A stretch of 64,000 nucleotides of DNA from Salinispora oceanensis (GCF_000383575.1 NZ_KB911579.1:4239424-4303423); one strand, 5' to 3'. Shown: positions 1 to 9,446, counted from the first letter of the stretch. Notes: a model not told the origin generated them from the letters alone. A program made the numbers and translations.

Positions 1-2373
1 GCCGTCGCAGATCTTCGGTCGGCTCACCTGTACAGGGCGCGGGACCTCGGTGGATCCAGAGGTGACGCGGACGATGGCGCGGGGACGGTGGAGCCGTTGG
101 AGTCGAAGGCCGGGCAGCAGCGGGCGGCCATCGACTTTGCCGGTGTCGTCAGGATCGCGTTCGAGGTTCTTGTTCGCCAGCCTGGCCCACAGGCTTCGGG
201 CATTCTCACCCGACACGAACAGTACGTAGCCAGCGGTGCCGGTGAGTTCGTCGGCGAGCTGGGTGAGAGCAACGTCGACGGCGTCGACGAAGTCCGCGTC
301 CTTCCGTCGTCCTTCCGGGAGTTGGTTGGCGCGGAACGCGACGTTGGCGTCGGTGTAGTCCAGCCATCCTGTCCGGCCACCGCGTGGGTGGGCTTTCGGT
401 ACGTACGCCTTGGCCCGCCAGTGCACTCCGTTGGGGATCAGCGCGACCAGCGACCAGCTGAGCCGCGGTTTGCCGTTTCTGCGCAGCTCTCCGCGCTGCT
501 CGCGGACCTGGAGTCCCACGTACGTCATGGGTTCCGTGGTGCCCAGTTTGCCGTGCGAGAGTGCTCGGCCGAGACGTGGGTGTACCAGTCCTGCGGCGCG
601 CAGCATGTCGGCGACGGCGTTGTGGCCCGCGTGGTCACTCTGGAGCGTTCTTCCAAGGGCCGTGAGAGGGTCCGCCGCCGCCTCCGCGCTGAGGAGGTCC
701 GGGTTCAGAGGATCGGTGATGCTTTCGTCATCATCCGTGGTCAGTGCCTCAGGATCGCTGCTGTCAGCGACGTCCCCAGCGTCCGCCTCCACTTGGTCGG
801 GTCCGGTGGCGAGAAACTGCGCGGCGACCCTTCGACCGGCCAAGAGACCTCTGACCTTCGGCTTCGCATCCGTGACGTCCGGACTGACAACATCACTGTT
901 CCGGCGGCGGGCGAGCTTACGCAGTCTTGCCCATTCTGCTTCGTCGTACTCGGTCTCGCACAGCGCCACCATCCGGGTACCTTCTGGTGCGTCGACCCCG
1001 GCCAGGGCGTCCACGAGCGCTGGGCGCTTGTCGTGATCACCATGATCGAGTAATTCGCCGGCGGGCTGCACGATGACTTCGACACGCTCGGCGAGCGGTA
1101 CCGTCGCGCCGATCTCGACGCCGTGTTCGGCGAGGTCGGGCCTGGCGAAGTGGTAGGCGAGCAGCCGCTGGATCCGACCCCGGGTGTGGTCATTGCGGTA
1201 CAGCACCAGGATCCGCAGGACTTGGCAGCCGGACGCGGCGACGATGGCGGGCAGCTCGTTCGGGTGAAGGAGTTCGGTGTCGCGACCGTGGTTGAGGTGC
1301 CGACGGTCGGCGTTGGAGAACTGGTGACCGGCCACGTTGTGAGCGGTCACCGGCTCGGTATGCAATACCCCCGTCATGTGGGCACTCAGTTCCCGAACAA
1401 GGTGCATTCCGACACCTCGTCCGACAGGGAATCGCACCGACTTGGGTACCAGGGCTCGCACCGGGCTGGTCTTACTCGCCAGGTCGAAGTCAGTGGCGAC
1501 GATCGGCGTGGATTGCAGACGAAGCTGGGCGAAGACCTTCAATGCGACTCGTGAGGAGTATTCGATGGTGCGGTTCTCCAAGCCGATGACCAGGAGCGGA
1601 GCTTTCGGGTCGCGTTGTTCGAGCCAGGCATTGCCAGCGGCGTTGGCCCAGCGGGTCAGGCGGGAGACCTGTGGCTGGACAACCACGACGGGCGAAGTGA
1701 TCCAGGGCAGAGTCTTCATGTTCAGCTCGACCCGAAGCGTGGCGTAGGAGGGCGGGCCGCTGGGCTTCCATCTGCCTTCCCACAGCAGATCCGGATCCCA
1801 GACGATCAGGTTGCCGTCGGTGTCGGCACGCAGCTGAACCGTCTTGCCATCGATGGTCCACGGTTGCTTCGCGTGCGCGATTCTCTGCGCGATTTCCCAG
1901 GTCGCTGCGGCATATACCCAGCTCGGCGCGTCGGGCTGACCGCCGCAGTTGGTCACGTGGTCTGCGAGCTGGACGGCTCTTGGCTTGACAGCACTGATGA
2001 GATCGGCGAGCTTGCTGGTGAAGGAGAACCGGATGTCGGCGTCAGGTGCCTTCAGCACGGCCTGGTGCCATACCGTGATCGCGTCGTGTAGGTCCTCGCG
2101 CTTGAGCCGCTCTCGCGTGATCATCCGTAGAGGTGGGGCCGTCTTCGAGGTGGGATCGAAGTTGACGCTGGTGCACCCGACTGCACGTAGTGCGGTGGCC
2201 AGGCCGGCGTACGGCAGGTTGCCCTCAGAGCCGGTGGCGGCGTAGAAGTCTTCGCGGACCTCATCCCACGCCTGCCGGATGCGGTCGGAGAAGTCGTAGA
2301 TGTGGACCTTGCCGAGCAGGTCGGCGGTCAGCGGATACGCGAGCAGAGTCAGCTTTTCTGGTCCGGTTGTCAC
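1..2373 (-). CDS. pPIWI-RE family prokaryotic PIWI protein (C-terminus beyond the window)
   Basis: The frame is open without a stop from a GTG at 2373 to the window edge (791 codons), so the C-terminus is missing. The GTG directly abuts the TAG of the helicase gene upstream, which supports this start. About residue 500 lies a segment VTDAKPKVRGLLAGRRVAAQ, then WSLVALIPNGVHWRAKAY and a GYVLFVSGENARSLW segment. These fit the RNase H-like half of pPIWI-RE proteins. Close to the edge it reads AIVRVTSGSTEVP, containing an Arg and a Glu at places compatible with the R and E that name the family. In the described systems this PIWI is linked to a DinG-type helicase and a PD-(D/E)xK nuclease, and exactly those two genes precede it here. 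The family is thought to recognise nucleic acid, possibly RNA-DNA hybrids, in defence. The assignment rests on motif pattern plus synteny; no alignment was run. Confidence 0.8.
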   Translation of the reverse strand, partial: MTTGPEKLTLLAYPLTADLLGKVHIYDFSDRIRQAWDEVREDFYAATGSEGNLPYAGLATALRAVGCTSVNFDPTSKTAPPLRMITRERLKREDLHDAITVWHQAVLKAPDADIRFSFTSKLADLISAVKPRAVQLADHVTNCGGQPDAPSWVYAAATWEIAQRIAHAKQPWTIDGKTVQLRADTDGNLIVWDPDLLWEGRWKPSGPPSYATLRVELNMKTLPWITSPVVVVQPQVSRLTRWANAAGNAWLEQRDPKAPLLVIGLENRTIEYSSRVALKVFAQLRLQSTPIVATDFDLASKTSPVRALVPKSVRFPVGRGVGMHLVRELSAHMTGVLHTEPVTAHNVAGHQFSNADRRHLNHGRDTELLHPNELPAIVAASGCQVLRILVLYRNDHTRGRIQRLLAYHFARPDLAEHGVEIGATVPLAERVEVIVQPAGELLDHGDHDKRPALVDALAGVDAPEGTRMVALCETEYDEAEWARLRKLARRRNSDVVSPDVTDAKPKVRGLLAGRRVAAQFLATGPDQVEADAGDVADSSDPEALTTDDDESITDPLNPDLLSAEAAADPLTALGRTLQSDHAGHNAVADMLRAAGLVHPRLGRALSHGKLGTTEPMTYVGLQVREQRGELRRNGKPRLSWSLVALIPNGVHWRAKAYVPKAHPRGGRTGWLDYTDANVAFRANQLPEGRRKDADFVDAVDVALTQLADELTGTAGYVLFVSGENARSLWARLANKNLERDPDDTGKVDGRPLLPGLRLQRLHRPRAIVRVTSGSTEVPRPVQVSRPKICDG

Positions 2374-5300
2374 CTACGCTCCAGATGCGGTGTAGTCGAT
2401 GCCGGCGAACTCTAGCCATGACCCCAGAGTGGAACCGTAGATGCGGTCGAGGCCCGTCTGGTCGTGCGGGGGCAGGCTACTGTAGTAGTAGCGAAGCAGG
2501 CTGGGTAGGTCGCTGCCAAGGGTGGCGTCGTGGAAGGCGTTGTCCACCAGGTACAGCCGTACTGGTGTGCCGCCTCGGCGTGCGCGGCCGGCGAGCTGGA
2601 TGAGGTCGACGAGCATGCCGGCGATCGCTTCGGCCTTGAGGTAGCGGGGCAGTCGGCTGAAGCGTGGATCGCTGGACAGGAGGGTGAACAGCCGGCGGAA
2701 GGCAGCGCGGCGTTGCGCGGCGAGCACAAGCGCCGAATCTTGACCGGGCTCACCAACGGCCAACGCGGTCGCGTTCACGCTAGCCAAGATCTCTGCGGGT
2801 GCGTTGAGCTGTAGGACCGGGCGTACGCAGACCCAGATCGATGCGAGCGCCGAGCGCTGGGTGCCGGGCACCAGGATGTTCAGGCCCCGTGCGACCAGGC
2901 TCAGCGGAGCGGTGCACACCTTCACGGCGGGGTACTTGCGGGGCAGGTCCTCAAGGTCGTCAACGGTGATTTGCACGACGCCGCTGGGGATCACGGAGTT
3001 GGTCAGCCGGGGTTCCTTGGGCACGACCACGGCAACCCAGCCAGGCTCGGCCACCAACCGTGCGATGCTCGCGCCGAGCAAGGCGGCTTGCGGATAGGAG
3101 TTGCTGACGAGCAGGCATCGCTCGCGTTTGGGTTCGGTCTCTGCCAAGGTGCGGAGATGCTGGTCGAGGCGCTGTTCCCACAGCATTCTGCCGAGATCCT
3201 GGATGAGGTCGGCTTTCCGGTGCTCCAGTTGTCCGCCCACCGACAGCGCTCGATCACCGTCGAGAGCCTGGCCGGGAAGGGTGGTGAAGGCGCCGGGGGC
3301 AGCATCCGTCATCGCGTAGGCGACCCCTGCATGAATGTGTTCGCGCGCCGCCCCAGGGAAGAATGCGGTCGCCGAGAGCCCGACCACGATGCGGCGTGTA
3401 CCTGCTGCGGACAGCGCTACAGCGTCGCCCAGTTGCGTCACGGTGGTGTGCGGGTCACCGGCGATTGCCTGCACGGACAGTTGACCGCGCGGTAGACCGT
3501 CGCCGGCTCTATCGATGCGGAATCCGAACAGCAGGTATCCCAGCGGCCCATACGGGATGGTGGCATGCTGAACGAACGTGCCGAGCTGCTCGATCAGCGC
3601 GCGGGCAGCTGGTAGGTCGGTGTCGGGCGCACCGACCGCGTAGGTTAGGGCGGTCAGCGACTGGTGTAGGGCGCCCAGCCAGGTACGGACCAGAAGGGCG
3701 TTGACGACCTCCCGGCGGATCTCGTCGTGGGTGGGTTCCTTCGTCGGCTTTCGGCGGTCTGACTTGGGCGATGGTCGAACTGAGGCATCCTCGGGCGTCT
3801 GCTCTTCGCCTCCGTCGGGGACGGTCGTCTGCATTTTCCGGGCGGTGGCGCGAAGGACCTTTCCGACGATCGGGTGCAGGTCGTCCTTGACTTCGCGGAT
3901 GCGGTCGATGCCGTCGTCGTTGCTGATCACCGTGCGCAGCCGTGCGGCGATTGCGGCCATGTCTCTGGGGAAGGAGACCTCGTCGTCCGTGTTGTTGTCG
4001 GGGAACAGGGCGTTGAATTGGCCGTAGACCTCGCGCGGCACCTCATCAGTCGCTTGGTCGATGCCGAACAGGTGCATGAGCAGGAGTCGGTCGTTGGACC
4101 CGGGAATGTGCCAGCCGGAGCCGTTGCGGTATTCGTCGTTGTCGAGCCAGCGGGCAGCCTCCAGCCACAGGTCGCCTTCGAGCACGTAGTTCAGAAACTG
4201 ATCGGCCAGGAACGTGGTGCGCGACAGCGGTGGGAGCACGTTGCGGTCCTGCCCTGGCAGCAGCATCACCCGTTGGGCGTTGAGCTGGGTGAGGGGAAGG
4301 TCTGCCAGGCCGGTGTTCGCCGCCACGATCAGCTGCCGTGCGCCGGAGTCGAACATGCTGCTCTGGAATCGGTCGATCTCGTCGATGACGAGAACGGGGC
4401 AGCGGCGCATGACCAGCTCCAGCACGCTGATCCGCGCGTACGTCTCACCGTCGATGCTGACCGGCAAGCGCACGGTGCCGTGAATGAGGTTGTGGTGGTT
4501 GGTCACGATGATGTCCGCGCTGACCGCGTCCCGGGTGACTCGGTGTCGATCGCACGCGCTCAGCCGAGGGCACACGTGCCGCTTCGGCTTGCCGCTCTTC
4601 GCCGCCGGGTCGTCAGATCCTGGCTGGGGCAGCAGCGACGTGCAGGGTTCGTTGCCATTCTCAGGCGGTGGGCCGTCGACTAGCCACGCGGGCAGCGCGC
4701 ACCCGTAGGCCAGCCGGTCAAACCGGTCCCACTCGTCGCGTGACGCGGCGTGCACCGCCTTCTCGTGCACCCGAGAGGCAGCGATCAGCGTCGCGCACCG
4801 CAGCGGGCTACCCAAGGCGTGAAGATCGTCGCTGAGTTTAGCGCAGGCACCTCGAGCGAGGGCGTCCTGCTCGGCGATGCTGTCGGCCGTGTTCTGGGCC
4901 TCGTTGATCGTGCCGACCACGACGGCCACCTGGATGCCGCGCCGGGCCAGCAGGATCGCGAGCAGTCGGGTCAACACGCTCTTGCCCACACCGGTCGGCG
5001 CGTTGAACAGCCGGATCTTCCCGCTGCGCAGCAACAAGTCGCTGGCGGTCGCGTCGTCGGCGTCTCTGACCCCGTCGAACAGGGTCTCCAGCACGTTTCG
5101 CTGCCATGGGTCACCGCGGCCGGCACCGTCAAGCTCGTCGGCCAAGGCAAACAGCTCCTCCTTGCCGGCCTTCACCTCGTCCACCGTAGGAGCGGTCGCG
5201 ACCACGAGCGGGATGACCTCGGTGGTGGCAACGTCTGAGGGCAGTTCCACCACGGACTCGCCGCGGAGGCCGAACGTCCATCGCCCGGCGGATGCCACCG

Positions 5301-5724
5301 GGTGCGGACGTCTCGATTGCAGGTACTTCACCTCGGCCTCGCCAATCAACTGCTCGGCAAGATCCAAAGGTTGCTGGCCATGCCGAGGCAGGAGATGGCC
5401 CACCTGCGACCGTGGAATGTCGGCGGGTAATCCGTATGGGCTGTCCGGCCGGTACACCAGATCGCGCGCCGTTTTGATGAACCGGGCGTACGAGCCCAAC
5501 TCGTTGTTGCGAATCCGCAGGAACCGCCCGACGAGTCGCCGGACCCGATCAGGCTGATGCTCCCAGCCGTCCCAGAGGTCAACTCTGCCCGAGGCGAACA
5601 TATGCGCATGATCGAGCGACGCCAGGTGGCGTCCCGCCGTGTCCGTCGCCGGGCAGAGTGCCTCCGCCAGCGCGCACGCAACCTGAGCCGCAAGCTCCTG
5701 CAACCCAGGGCCGGTCCCGCTCAT
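2374..5724 (-). CDS. DinG/XPD-like superfamily 2 helicase of the pPIWI-RE operon
   Basis: A 1116-aa helicase. Walker A is NAPTGVGKSVLTRLL near residue 245, followed by VVVGT. A Cys-containing stretch (PCTSLLPQ, then HVCPRLSACDRHR around residues 365-395) precedes ADIIVTNHHNLIHG and could hold an Fe-S cluster as in DinG/XPD enzymes. The Walker B box VLVIDEIDRF is near residue 447 and motif VI QLAGRARRG near 1045. A charged linker (SPKSDRRKPTKEPTHDE) divides the two halves. Its start overlaps the stop of the nuclease gene by 4 nt and its TAG abuts the PIWI GTG, so the three proteins are probably made together. In pPIWI-RE systems this helicase is proposed to unwind the target or an R-loop for the PIWI and nuclease. 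The helicase call is firm; the exact role is inferred from the system. Confidence 0.88.
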   Translation of the reverse strand: MSGTGPGLQELAAQVACALAEALCPATDTAGRHLASLDHAHMFASGRVDLWDGWEHQPDRVRRLVGRFLRIRNNELGSYARFIKTARDLVYRPDSPYGLPADIPRSQVGHLLPRHGQQPLDLAEQLIGEAEVKYLQSRRPHPVASAGRWTFGLRGESVVELPSDVATTEVIPLVVATAPTVDEVKAGKEELFALADELDGAGRGDPWQRNVLETLFDGVRDADDATASDLLLRSGKIRLFNAPTGVGKSVLTRLLAILLARRGIQVAVVVGTINEAQNTADSIAEQDALARGACAKLSDDLHALGSPLRCATLIAASRVHEKAVHAASRDEWDRFDRLAYGCALPAWLVDGPPPENGNEPCTSLLPQPGSDDPAAKSGKPKRHVCPRLSACDRHRVTRDAVSADIIVTNHHNLIHGTVRLPVSIDGETYARISVLELVMRRCPVLVIDEIDRFQSSMFDSGARQLIVAANTGLADLPLTQLNAQRVMLLPGQDRNVLPPLSRTTFLADQFLNYVLEGDLWLEAARWLDNDEYRNGSGWHIPGSNDRLLLMHLFGIDQATDEVPREVYGQFNALFPDNNTDDEVSFPRDMAAIAARLRTVISNDDGIDRIREVKDDLHPIVGKVLRATARKMQTTVPDGGEEQTPEDASVRPSPKSDRRKPTKEPTHDEIRREVVNALLVRTWLGALHQSLTALTYAVGAPDTDLPAARALIEQLGTFVQHATIPYGPLGYLLFGFRIDRAGDGLPRGQLSVQAIAGDPHTTVTQLGDAVALSAAGTRRIVVGLSATAFFPGAAREHIHAGVAYAMTDAAPGAFTTLPGQALDGDRALSVGGQLEHRKADLIQDLGRMLWEQRLDQHLRTLAETEPKRERCLLVSNSYPQAALLGASIARLVAEPGWVAVVVPKEPRLTNSVIPSGVVQITVDDLEDLPRKYPAVKVCTAPLSLVARGLNILVPGTQRSALASIWVCVRPVLQLNAPAEILASVNATALAVGEPGQDSALVLAAQRRAAFRRLFTLLSSDPRFSRLPRYLKAEAIAGMLVDLIQLAGRARRGGTPVRLYLVDNAFHDATLGSDLPSLLRYYYSSLPPHDQTGLDRIYGSTLGSWLEFAGIDYTASGA

Positions 5725-6863
5725 GTTCGCTCCGCCTTCCCGTCGGCCAACTCGGCGATCAGGCCGGCAGCGGTCAACACTCGGTAACCGCGTCGGCCAA
5801 TCATCCTTTGGAGAAGCTCGCGGCTGTTCCGTTGATGATCGGGAATCACGATGATCAGGCCGGGTTCGGCTGGATCGATGTCTTTGAGCGCATCACCCAG
5901 CTTGGTCACCGATGCCCACGCCTTGGCGTCTACCTTCCACATGCGGCGACCGAGAGTGATCTTCAGGTCGTATCGGTCCTTGTGGGGCCACATCGATACC
6001 CGCGCTCCGAGCGACCGCGCGTGATCTTGTAGCCCGCACTCCAGCAGCCCTGGGAGTGTCATGTAACGCCAAGTCGTGCGGGTGAGCGCCAGGTGCTCGG
6101 CCGTGGCTGGCTTCGCTCGCACCGCAGTTGCCGCGGCTCCTGCCGGCTGCAACTGCGGTGCCCGGTTCGTCATCCGATCCGGGTTGCACGTATAGATCAC
6201 GCCGTCCCGGGCATGGGCTTCGCAACGCACCTCTCGTACCGCGCCAGACTGACTGACCCGCATGGGCCAGCGGCAGAGCGGGCACGCGAACCAGTACCCT
6301 CGAACCTGGCACCACTGCCATGTACTGATCGGCTCGTATAGGTCCAACTGGCCTAGCATCCCGTCCCAGACCCGGCGAAGCCGGGTCAACTCCCCAGACG
6401 CGTGCCGAACCAGCCGCCCGCGGACCCGGGTGTACTCCTTCGGAGGCAGCCGCCGGAGCACCTCGTACACCCGACGCTCCTCCTGCTCGGCATTCACCCG
6501 CGCCCAGGACCAGTGCTCATCCCACGCCGCACGAGGCACAAGGTGCTCCAAACCCAGGTCAAGCGCCTCGTCGTGCAACTGGCCAGCCTCGTCGAGCAGA
6601 ACCAGGTCCCCCACCTCGTCAGCCGGAATGTCGCCGGGCAGCAGTAGCCGTAGGGGGCCAGCCAGGCCCCGCCGGAACTCGGCCATCGACGGCGGGGCCG
6701 TCATCCGATGCGCCGAAGCCAACACCCCCAGGCAATCCGTCAGTAGCTTCCCCTGCCTGCCGGGAGGCAGGGCCTCATCGCTCACCGCCGCAGCGGCCAG
6801 GCAGCACGCTGTCACTGCCTGATCCCGCCGTACACGATCGATGTCCGAGAGTGCGGTCTTCAC
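5721..6863 (-). CDS. pPIWI-RE-associated PD-(D/E)xK restriction endonuclease-like protein
   Basis: A 380-aa protein starting at GTG 6863. A Zn-ribbon-like CPLCRWPM near residue 193 is followed by further Cys and His (VRCEAHARDG, IYTCNPDRM). The C-terminal third carries a nuclease fold signature: YDLKITLGRRMWKVDAKAW near residues 297-314, where D and DAK fit the PD-(D/E)xK catalytic pattern, followed by a Rossmann-like GLIIVIPDHQ segment. This arrangement (helical N-terminus, Zn-binding centre, C-terminal REase domain) matches the nuclease of pPIWI-RE operons. No Shine-Dalgarno is seen before the GTG, but TACCCT lies 8 nt upstream, so the mRNA may be leaderless. It is the first gene of the operon; the helicase start overlaps its stop (ATGA-type overlap). 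Confidence 0.8.
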   Translation of the reverse strand: MKTALSDIDRVRRDQAVTACCLAAAAVSDEALPPGRQGKLLTDCLGVLASAHRMTAPPSMAEFRRGLAGPLRLLLPGDIPADEVGDLVLLDEAGQLHDEALDLGLEHLVPRAAWDEHWSWARVNAEQEERRVYEVLRRLPPKEYTRVRGRLVRHASGELTRLRRVWDGMLGQLDLYEPISTWQWCQVRGYWFACPLCRWPMRVSQSGAVREVRCEAHARDGVIYTCNPDRMTNRAPQLQPAGAAATAVRAKPATAEHLALTRTTWRYMTLPGLLECGLQDHARSLGARVSMWPHKDRYDLKITLGRRMWKVDAKAWASVTKLGDALKDIDPAEPGLIIVIPDHQRNSRELLQRMIGRRGYRVLTAAGLIAELADGKAERT

Positions 6864-6871
6864 GACGCGTG

Positions 6872-6877
6872 AGGGTA
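6872..6877 (-). promoter_or_regulatory. Possible -10 element of a leaderless pPIWI-RE operon transcript
   Basis: TACCCT on the minus strand ends 8 nt before the GTG of the nuclease gene, the distance typical of a -10 box whose transcript begins at or next to the start codon. No ribosome binding site precedes the GTG. No clear -35 box was found, so this is a weak call. Confidence 0.3.
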
Positions 6878-7375
6878 CTGGACCTGACCGACATTCTTCC
6901 GAATGGTCCGCTGCGGTGGCCTGATACCGACATATTGCCCTCGATGTCGAAGGGTGCGGGTAGCGGAGCGGTGTGGCTTTCGCCGGGCGAAGCGTCGGTC
7001 ACGGACGATTTAGGACGATCTTCGTGGGCGTCTCGGGCACGGTTCGCTTTCCCTTGCTGAGAACGGCGATCTTCTGGGCGAGCGCGTGTCGTCCTTCGGG
7101 GGCTGCACAGGAGTTGTTCGATGGCGAAGTGAACCTGCGCGAAGAGTTGGCTGGCATCGTCAGAGCTGCGCAGCCGCTTGACGTGAATGAACTCGTCGCC
7201 ATTCCTACCCGCCCCACCAGGGATCGGGACAGTGCCCCCGTTTACCCCCCGAAAACCCCCGCTAAGTGTTGACTACCAGCGACGATTGATGATGGGCGGC
7301 TGGTTGCATTCAGGCAGGTCAACCCTGGTTCTTGACGATCAACGACAAGTTCGAGAGGGCGTCGGTCGACAACAA
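6878..7375. other. Region without a convincing gene between the pPIWI-RE operon and the first att-like repeat
   Basis: Only short frames occur. On the minus strand one frame reads GDEFIHVKRLRSSDDASQL and a neighbouring frame ALAQKIAVLSKGKRTVPE, ending near 6999. Together they look like the frameshifted tail of a lost gene (about 6999-7200). I do not recognise the family. A C-run and AT-richer patch precede the att-like repeat. Confidence 0.4.
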
Positions 7376-7411
7376 GGGGTCGTCGGTTCGAATCCGGCCG
7401 TCCCGACGCAG
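7376..7411 (+). repeat. att-like tRNA 3'-end repeat, copy 1
   Basis: A 36-bp sequence recurs at 11447-11482 with one mismatch (T for C). It contains a T-arm, GTCGG-TTCGAAT-CCGGC, followed by an acceptor-like CCCGAC, so it looks like the 3' end of a tRNA gene, the usual attachment core for tyrosine integrases. No D-arm or anticodon arm was found upstream, so it is not an intact tRNA. A truncated integrase gene ends 64 bp to the right. The second copy has the same arrangement. Confidence 0.75.
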
Positions 7412-7414
7412 TTC

Positions 7415-7447
7415 AAAGGGCACATCCGATTGATGGATGTGCCCTTT
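7415..7447 (-). terminator. Terminator hairpin downstream of the truncated integrase
   Basis: The arms AAAGGGCACATCC and GGATGTGCCCTTT form a perfect 13-bp stem with a 7-nt loop. It lies between the att-like repeat and the stop codon of the integrase remnant at 7475, and T/A runs on the outer sides allow it to act in both directions. Confidence 0.7.
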
Positions 7448-7474
7448 GCTTTGGCTGGGTGACTAGCTGAGTGA

Positions 7475-7690
7475 CTATGCCTCAGCGCCGAAGAGCCGGT
7501 CCATGGTGATCGCGCTGCTTAGGAGCACCGGTCGGAGCTGGTGTTGGTAGACGCCCTCGGTGACGGTCGTGCCAGAGTGCCCACAGAGGTCGGCGATCTG
7601 TTCGATGCTCATGCCGCTGTCGGACAGCAGGGACACGAAGCTGTGTCGTAGCTCGCGTGGGGTCCAGTCGCGCGGATCAAGGCGGCCCTT
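7475..7690 (-). pseudogene. Truncated tyrosine recombinase/integrase, C-terminal part
   Basis: The last 72 residues before the stop read as the catalytic end of a phage-type tyrosine integrase: WTPRELRHSFVSLLSDSG (box II with Arg and His), IEQIADLCGHSG (second His) and a downstream GVYQHQ with the nucleophilic Tyr. The frame stays open upstream to 7912, but that portion is Pro/Arg/Ala-rich and does not resemble an integrase, so the catalytic core and N-terminal DNA-binding domain appear lost. It sits next to the att-like repeat as integrases of tRNA-inserted elements do. It is probably not functional alone. Confidence 0.75.
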
Positions 7691-8292
7691 GACGGGCCGC
7701 ACGCGCCGCCGCCTGGGCGCGTGCCAACCGCTGCCGCTGTCGCTCTGCGGCCGTCCCGCCTGATGCCCGGCGGCTGGCGCGGAGAGCGGGAAGCCCGGGG
7801 CCGCCGTAGACGGGAGGACTGCGGAAGTGGTGGGGTTCGTCGCCGGCAGCCGGCCGCGCCGCGCCGGAGCGACGCGGCGTAGGGCACACGCCGGGTCCGT
7901 GCGGCGGGTCACGGTGGCGACCTGGTGGCGGCTACCGCGCCTCCGGCGGGGGCGCTTCGGCTCCGGGATGTCCGGGGCTTCGTGGGCGGGTTGCGGGTTC
8001 GTGGGTGGTTGCGCAGGGCCATCCCGCCAGCCGACGACCCGGGCGAGCCGAGCAGACCACCACCCGACCCGCCAGCGTCCGACCGTGCGTCAAGGCCGTC
8101 CTGACGTGGCGGGACGGGCGGAGGCCCGCTCCCCAGGAGGGCGGGTCAACGGCAGACGGGAAGGCAGAAGGTCGCAGGCTTGTGGTGGTCGAAAGCCGGA
8201 CGCTGTAAAGTCGCCAAGTAACCCTTGATGCTTTCTAAAGGGTTTGGTTTGAGAACGGGGGCGCCGTTTGCAACGACGCCCCCAAGTTGAGG
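7691..8292. other. High-GC stretch with no recognisable gene
   Basis: Several overlapping Arg/Pro/Gly-rich frames on both strands have no conserved motif, start context or coherent codon bias. A short AT-rich patch with a hairpin-like AACCCTTGATGCTTTCTAAA near 8220 precedes the small membrane-protein gene. This may be decayed element DNA. Confidence 0.4.
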
Positions 8293-8472
8293 TTACTGCT
8301 TGTTTGAGCTGCAACTCACAACAAGCAACAAGGTCAGCGCGAGGAGCCCAGCCGTAAGGGTGGGCTCCTCGCGGCTGGTCAGTGCTTCCAGAGCAGAGAC
8401 CACCTCAAAGATCACGCCCAGCTCTACAACTGCACCGATCTTCCGCTGTTCCTCTTCCTCGGGTGACTCCAT
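8293..8472 (-). CDS. Small tail-anchored membrane protein
   Basis: A 59-aa protein with a very good ribosome binding site (GGAAGGAG) 7 nt before ATG 8472. The N-terminus is acidic (MESPEEEEQRK), the middle is an amphipathic helix (GAVVELGVIFEVVSALEAL), and the C-terminus is one hydrophobic helix (LTAGLLALTLLLVVSC) followed by SSNKQ. This looks like a tail-anchored or single-pass protein of unknown function. It lies inside the segment bounded by the two att-like repeats, so it is probably element cargo. The longer frame to 8586 lacks a comparable ribosome binding site. Confidence 0.55.
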   Translation of the reverse strand: MESPEEEEQRKIGAVVELGVIFEVVSALEALTSREEPTLTAGLLALTLLLVVSCSSNKQ

Positions 8473-9101
8473 CGAGTCTCCTTCCGTTGGCTGACCTCCA
8501 CACGGGTTCCCGTATGGGACTCGCTCCATACGGGAGTCCATATGGAGCGAGCCACCGTGCGGGCCGCTAAGATTTACCGAGCTCAACGGAGTTGCCCGCC
8601 ACAGTACCGGATGCGGGGCCTGTATCCGATGTCGACCGTATGGGTCGCCCTCGACAGCAACGATGACAGCAGCCGCCGGAGATGAGGGCAGTCCACGACA
8701 GCCCGATCCGGATAGCTGTCCGAGGTCACGAACGCGGATAGACCCCGCCGGCTTCCTTACACAGAGCTTGTAAGCGAGGGCTCGCGCGACTGGTTGATGA
8801 GGACCAGGACCCGGCCGGGGTGTACTACGCGGTCGTCAGCGATCAGACGCTCGGGCGGAGAATCGCACGCAGTGCTCCGACGTCGGTCAGTACGAACGCT
8901 GACTCCGGCGGCTCGGCTACCGACATAGGCACTCCAAGAGTCCGGGGCTTGGTGACTAGCCGAGTGACGACCGGCAAGCACACCGTCGGACAACTACGGG
9001 CGCCAGCGAACCAAATCCGCAGCTCATGGCCCCTGCTGACGCTGGTCTAGCCGATCCGGGAGTTCCTTCACACCGAAGCGGTCGTCAGGGAGAATCTCGG
9101 A
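8473..9101. other. Intergenic stretch with no convincing gene
   Basis: A cluster of related short repeats (CCGTATGG, CCATACGGG, CCATATGGAG) lies at 8512-8545, just upstream of the small membrane-protein gene, and could be an operator or promoter region. The remaining frames are short and unrecognised. Confidence 0.35.
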
Positions 9102-9446
9102 GTGAGCTGGGAAGAGTTCTTGTGGCACATGGATCACCGGCTGGGCATGTACGTCGGGAAGCCAAGGTACGACCGTGCGTGGTCCGCGCTGACGGGATTC
9201 GCCCTAGCGCGCGGGCAGGGCGAGCTGGCGGCGTTCCAAGAGTGGATGTCCGCCCGCCATCGCGGCAGCAGCAGCCTTGCCTTCTCATCTCTTGTGCTTG
9301 CGGAGACCTTCGGCGATGGTGCTACCGAGGCACGCCTGGCAAGCGATGCCGACCACGTGCTGGCCGTCTCGAAGCTCTGCCAGCTCTTCGGGGAGTTCCT
9401 CAAACAGCACGCTCGAACGCCCTTGTCGGCTCCGCCTGAAAACTGA
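9102..9446 (+). CDS. Hypothetical small cytoplasmic protein
   Basis: A 114-aa protein starting at GTG 9102, with a weak AGGGAGA ribosome binding site. It begins SWEEFLWHMDHRLGMYVG and contains YDRAWSALTGFALARG and AVSKLCQLFGEFLKQH, so it looks globular and mostly helical. Tryptophan content and codon use are those of a real gene and a strong terminator follows the stop directly. I do not recognise the family. It is cargo between the two att-like repeats. Confidence 0.65.
   Translation: MSWEEFLWHMDHRLGMYVGKPRYDRAWSALTGFALARGQGELAAFQEWMSARHRGSSSLAFSSLVLAETFGDGATEARLASDADHVLAVSKLCQLFGEFLKQHARTPLSAPPEN

Noticed and set aside
88..1053. 321-aa plus-strand frame
   Set aside because: It is the exact antisense of the open minus-strand PIWI gene and shows no conserved motif.
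7376..7411. Intact tRNA genes at the two T-arm-like sequences
   Set aside because: Only the T-arm and 3' acceptor are present; no D-arm, anticodon arm or 5' acceptor could be built upstream of either copy.
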